Part shown: piece after piece, positions 59,705-64,000 of the stretch
Layout: each line of letters begins with the position of its first letter
Numbering within the stretch: the first letter of the stretch is position 1
NCBI GenBank assembly: GCA_025642075.2
Contig: JAODUO010000185.1
Span: 244,501 to 308,500, forward strand
Direction of reading: 5' to 3'
From: Ridgeia piscesae
Taxonomy: Eukaryota; Annelida; Polychaeta; Sabellida; Siboglinidae
DNA length: 64,000 bases
The notes under the pieces: model-generated
Database searches by the model: none
Told to the model about the DNA's origin: nothing
The model's input: the letters and a program-made list of their open reading frames with translations, nothing else
Made by a program: the position numbers and the translations under genes

Positions 59705-61092
59705 CTTCCTGCTTTCTCTTGCTGTAGACGTCCTGTCCTGGCCATCTCTCTGTGCTCACAACTATGTCCCAATGTTTCTGCTTTCTCTTGCTGTAGACGT
59801 CCTGTCCTGGCCATCTCTCTGTGCTCACAACTATGTCCCAATGTTTCTGCTTTCTCTTGCTGTAGACGCCCTGTCCTGGCCATCTCTCTGTGCTCACAAC
59901 TATGTCCCAATGTTTCTGCTTTCTCTTGCTGTAGACGCCCTGTCCTGGCCATCTCTCTGTGCTCACAACTATGTCCCAATGTTTCTGCTTTCTCTTGCTG
60001 TAGACGTCCTGTCCTGGCCATCTCTCTGTGCTCACAACTATGTCCCAATGTTTCTGCTTTCTCTTGCTGTAGACGTCCTGTCCTGGCCATCTCTCTGTGC
60101 TCACAACTATGTCCCAATGTTTCTGCTTTCTCTTGCTGTAGACGTCCTGTCCTGGCCATCTCTCTGTGCTCACAACTATGTCCCAATGTTTCTGCTTTCT
60201 CTTGCTGTAGACGCCCTGTCCTGGCCATCTCTCTGTGCTCACAACTATGTCCCAATGTTTCTGCTTTCTTTTGCTGTAGACGTCCTGTCCTGGCCATCTC
60301 TCTGTGCTCACAACTATGTCCCAATGTTTCTGCTTTCTCTTGCTGTAGACGTCCTGTCCTGGCCATCTCTCTGTGCTCACAACTATGTCCCAATGTTTCT
60401 GCTTTCTCTTGCTGTAGACGTCCTGTCCTGGCCATCTCTCTGTGCTCACAACTATGTCCCAATGTTTCTGCTTTCTCTTGCTGTAGACGCCCTGTCCTGG
60501 CCATCTCTCTGTGCTCACAACTATGTCCCAATGTTTCTGCTTTCTCTTGCTGTAGACGTCCTGTCCTGGCCATCTCTCTGTGCTCACAACTATGTCCCAA
60601 TGTTTCTGCTTTCTCTTGCTGTAGACGTCCTGTCCTGGCCATCTCTCTGTGCTCACAACTATGTCCCAATGTTTCTGCTTTCTCTTGCTGTAGACGTCCT
60701 GTCCTGGCCATCTCTCTGTGCTCACAACTATGTCCCAATGTTTCTGCTTTCTCTTGCTGTAGACGTCCTGTCCTGGCCATCTCTCTGTGCTCACAACTAT
60801 GTCCCAATGTTTCTGCTTTCTCTTGCTGTAGACGTCCTGTCCTGGCCATCTCTCTGTGCTCACAACTATGTCCCAATGTTTCTGCTTTCTCTTGCTGTAG
60901 ACGTCCTGTCCTGGCCATCTCTCTGTGCTCACAACTATGTCCCAATGTTTCTGCTTTCTCTTGCTGTAGACGTCCTGTCCTGGCCATCTCTCTGTGCTCA
61001 CAACTATGTCCCAATGTTTCTGCTTTCTCTTGCTGTAGACGTCCTGTCCTGGCCATCTCTCTGTGCTCACAACTATGTCCCAATGTTTCTGC
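59705..61092. repeat. 69-bp minisatellite, 20 near-identical copies
   Basis: Unit: TTTCTGCTTTCTCTTGCTGT, AGACGTCCTGTCCTGGCCAT, CTCTCTGTGCTCACAACTAT, GTCCCAATG. Variation is almost only GACGTCC/GACGCCC, plus one CTTTTG. Period divisible by 3 leaves four frames open for 450-600 codons; none has a convincing start or family. Every unit carries a plus-strand acceptor-like CTTTCTCTTGCTGTAG. Confidence 0.97.
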
Positions 61093-63749
61093 GTCTACTC
61101 CCGATTTCTTCATGTTTCTTCGTTCCAACCTGAATTATGAATATCATACATTGTGCATCTACCATAATCCCCATCAACGTGCCAGGTTTCAACTATTCGT
61201 CGATTGTTTGCTGTGCTCAAACGTTGCTATTATCTGTATTTTCAATAATAACACTGTGAAATGTTGTTACCATGACAACATAAGTATCCATTTTGTTTTC
61301 TTTTAATTACTGTAATAATGTATCTAGTTATATACCTTCAAGCAATTGTAAGTACCTGTGTATTACATAAATAAATCTGTATGTTTGAAGCTTTCTCCAA
61401 ATAGCTGTATTGTTTATATTTGTGTGCAATAATTAACCATAGTGTAGAACTAATACATGTTGTGGATAATTCACAGATTTGTTTGTATTGTACAACTAAA
61501 ATGCTATATTATTATAACGTCACAATTTTAGATGTATGTACAAGTGTATGTATCTTTATATTTACAATACAAAATAAAATTTTGAAACAATGTGATATTT
61601 TCATCACAGTCATCAAAGACACTACATAAACATTCAGAGCTTAACTTTGATGAAATTACCTGTACCTAAATCTTGGTCTTAATTATATGTGAGAACATGC
61701 AAGATTGTAAAGTCTCATTAGATTATTTTCTAAACCATTTTTACTGACCTGGAAGAGTAAATTGTTTAACAGTTTGCATTTTGTTTGTCATGGAATCAAA
61801 TTATGCGACTTTTCCCTAGCCTAAACTGTGACTTTCTTATACACTGTAAGTGCATTCCGCCCACGCCCACGTCATCGTTGGATTCCTCGTGATCTCTCAC
61901 ACTCAACCACCTGACAACAGGAAGCTCTAGTGATCCCATCACGACTACAAGAGTTCACTCCGATGTCCTAGCACCAATCCATGCAGGATTACGTCTTCAA
62001 TCTTCCCGTCTTAATGAACTTCCACAACTAAGTCTCTAGGGGACATATGGAATGTGTCTGTCATCTGCTCCCGCCTGACCTGTGGGTGAGCGAAATGTCT
62101 CTGCGTTGTGATTCTGCATGTCATTTCATTATGGGATTTAGTCATCGTACATAGGTACCCTTATGACATGCCCCAAGAGATGGGACAAGAACTGGCGCAG
62201 TAATCTCCAATCTTTGCCTGCACAAACATGCTTCAATCAATGCAGATCAACTCTCAGTCAATTTCCAGTGTCAATCTGAGGCGATTCGTCCGCTGCAGCC
62301 ACTTAATTCCTCACATAAACACGTCTTCTGTGAGTGAATACATGCAGCATGTAGGGCCCAGTATCACCTGATTTCATTCTCCAGGTAACGTCTATTATCT
62401 CGAACACAGTCGAAACATGTCTATGGTAAAATCTATCCACACTTAAACTCTGGAATATATCCTGTGTGTTTTAATGACAATTATGACAATAGTTTATTCT
62501 GAGTTTTCGCAGTGAAGACAATACATAATAAACCATTATGTAACAAAATTAACAAATTGTAAATCCAGTTAACGCAAAGCCTGATATGGCGAGTACTTCC
62601 AAGGATATTTTCATAAAATACCTGCACGCATTTTTCTTCCACATGACCCTAAGCATGCATGCCTTAAGCACACACATGCATGCATGCACACGAACAAAGC
62701 ACACACACACACACAGTGGCACGGTCACGTGCTTTGTCGACAGCGACGAGACTTAAATTTTGCATGTAGGATTTGGTGCAGCAGGTGTATAAGCATGCAG
62801 TGAGATAGCTGCCTGATTAGCCTCGATACACAGCTGATTAGACGGAGCACTTGATGCTTGGCTGCACAAGACCTCTCTTAGCCAGACACAAGACTCCGTC
62901 CCCTGCTTCATGCACTCACACTCATGACCTGATCAAGTAATCTACTGCAGCAAGACAATATCAGTTTCACTTGAAGTATGTCTGTGACACTCATTCCTAT
63001 ACCCCTGATGATTAAGTAACGTATAACGGAAACATTTTAATGAATAATTATTAGTTAATGGTAATAATAACGGCACTTCTGTAGGATCTAAATGTTCATA
63101 GTGTAGCATCTTAGAATTGTTAAGTGTTATATAACGACTGTAGATTTTGAAAGCCTTCCTTATCGGAAGATGTACTGGTGTTTTAAGAAGTTTAAGAAAG
63201 GTAAGCCAAAAGATTCCTTGTCAACACGCTGTCTGAAGATAGTTAGCTCTAGACGGCAATCTTGTTAAATCTCTGCCCAGATTTTACACATAAACATCCC
63301 TTATTGTCTGTCATAGAATAGAAGTGATTGATCCCTGTGACACAATATTTAACATGAATAAGTCATATTAAACAGTGTTTTGACCAAACTCTGATTGTGG
63401 TTATCAGGATCTGAAACAGGTAATTTTGCCCCTTTGTATTCTGTCCTGTGATTTTTAGTAAGCAGATGGTGCAATATATGACTCAAATGTCTCTATTGCA
63501 ATACAATTTAATTTAATAGACTCATCTCTATGTATTTATTCCATGCAATTACTGCATATCGCACAAACACAAAAGATAAATCTGCAAAGTAAATGCAAAA
63601 TCACACAAATAATATCATGACTTGTGATTGCATGTGGAAGAACAATGTTTTGGGGCACGTAACTAAAGGACAGCCTGTATAAGCCTGTGGCATATTGCGA
63701 GGTACACAAAACCCCTCTCTGACATAACCCTTTATGGACATAGTGATGG
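61093..63749. other. No gene recognised
   Basis: AT-rich, with an AATAAA at about 61370 and CA/TGCA simple runs at 62.64-62.72 kb. A less AT-rich patch at 61.86-62.35 kb has short frames without motifs. Confidence 0.45.
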
Positions 63750-64000
63750 ACATAACCCCACATGAATATGCCCCTAGCAGACATAGCCTGTCCATGAAAC
63801 AACACATACTGGACATAACCCTACATGAATATGCCCCTAGCAGACATAGCCTGTCCATGAAACAACACATACTGGACATAACCCCACATGAATATGCCCC
63901 TAGCAGACATAGCCTGTCCATGAAACAACACATACTGGACATAACCCCACATGAATATGCCCCTAGCAGACATAGCCTGTCAATGAAACAACACATACTG
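63750..64000. repeat. 63-bp tandem repeat, about 4 copies, cut by window end
   Basis: CATGAATATGCCCCTAGCAG recurs at 63761, 63824, 63887 and 63950. The array continues past the window. Confidence 0.95.

Noticed and set aside
59489..61306. 605-codon plus-strand frame as a real gene
   Set aside because: Starts at TTG, no family, and the reverse frames are equally open. Kept only as a low-probability alternative in the finding on the 69-bp array.

Overview
The window is eukaryotic genomic DNA from a metazoan. It is AT-rich and intron-dense, with GT-AG introns and two GC-AG introns, long tandem-repeat arrays and a tRNA-derived SINE. The protein families and intron style fit an invertebrate, possibly a lophotrochozoan such as a mollusc or annelid. 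That placement is an inference and no species can be named.

The minus strand from about 47.25 kb down to 1.08 kb carries the middle of one giant gene, beta-heavy spectrin (the fly karst / vertebrate SPTBN5 family). I recover 33 exons, about 1,500 residues. In gene order they encode the second half of an SH3 domain, a Lys/Arg-rich linker and then about 14 consecutive spectrin repeats. Exon phases agree at every junction that can be checked. The gene is open at both ends: the CH domains, the first repeats and the first half of the SH3 are absent, and so are the last repeats and the PH domain. Two exons (1562-1755 and 20321-20522) carry small frameshifts. One exon (12330-12552) sits at the edge of a tandem duplication beside a dead copy of itself. 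About 50 residues expected between 12.33 and 5.22 kb are not found.

The plus strand at 55.70-57.09 kb has an intronless class A (rhodopsin-like) GPCR. No further spectrin exon was recognised up to 64 kb, so the GPCR may be nested antisense inside the spectrin intron that splits the SH3 domain.

The most striking property is that almost every spectrin intron holds its own private minisatellite, with units of 18-62 bp and arrays of 0.3 to 5 kb. Many of these arrays start exactly at an exon edge. Two of them (18.48 kb and 25.2 kb) have units that span the splice acceptor and the first bases of the exon, so the splice junction itself has been multiplied. A plus-strand 69-bp array at 59.7-61.1 kb carries an acceptor-like motif in every unit. 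Long open frames across these arrays are by-products of unit length and not genes.

Layout: 0-5.2 kb, spectrin exons e33-e28 with 20-, 62- and 23-bp arrays and a SINE; 5.2-11.5 kb, nearly continuous arrays; 11.9-14.2 kb, duplicated exon and e27-e25; 16.2-25.2 kb, e24-e14 with 40-, 41-, 28- and 40/41-bp arrays; 25.2-27.6 kb, 53- and 21-bp arrays; 27.6-36.7 kb, e13-e2 with a 2-kb pyrimidine tract; 38.2-39.7 kb, 25-bp array; 40.9-41.7 kb, old dispersed repeats; 44.0-46.9 kb, 41-bp array; 47.0-47.25 kb, SH3 exon; 51.0 kb, 18-bp array; 55.7-57.1 kb, GPCR; 58.1-61.1 kb, four arrays; 63.75 kb to the end, 63-bp array.
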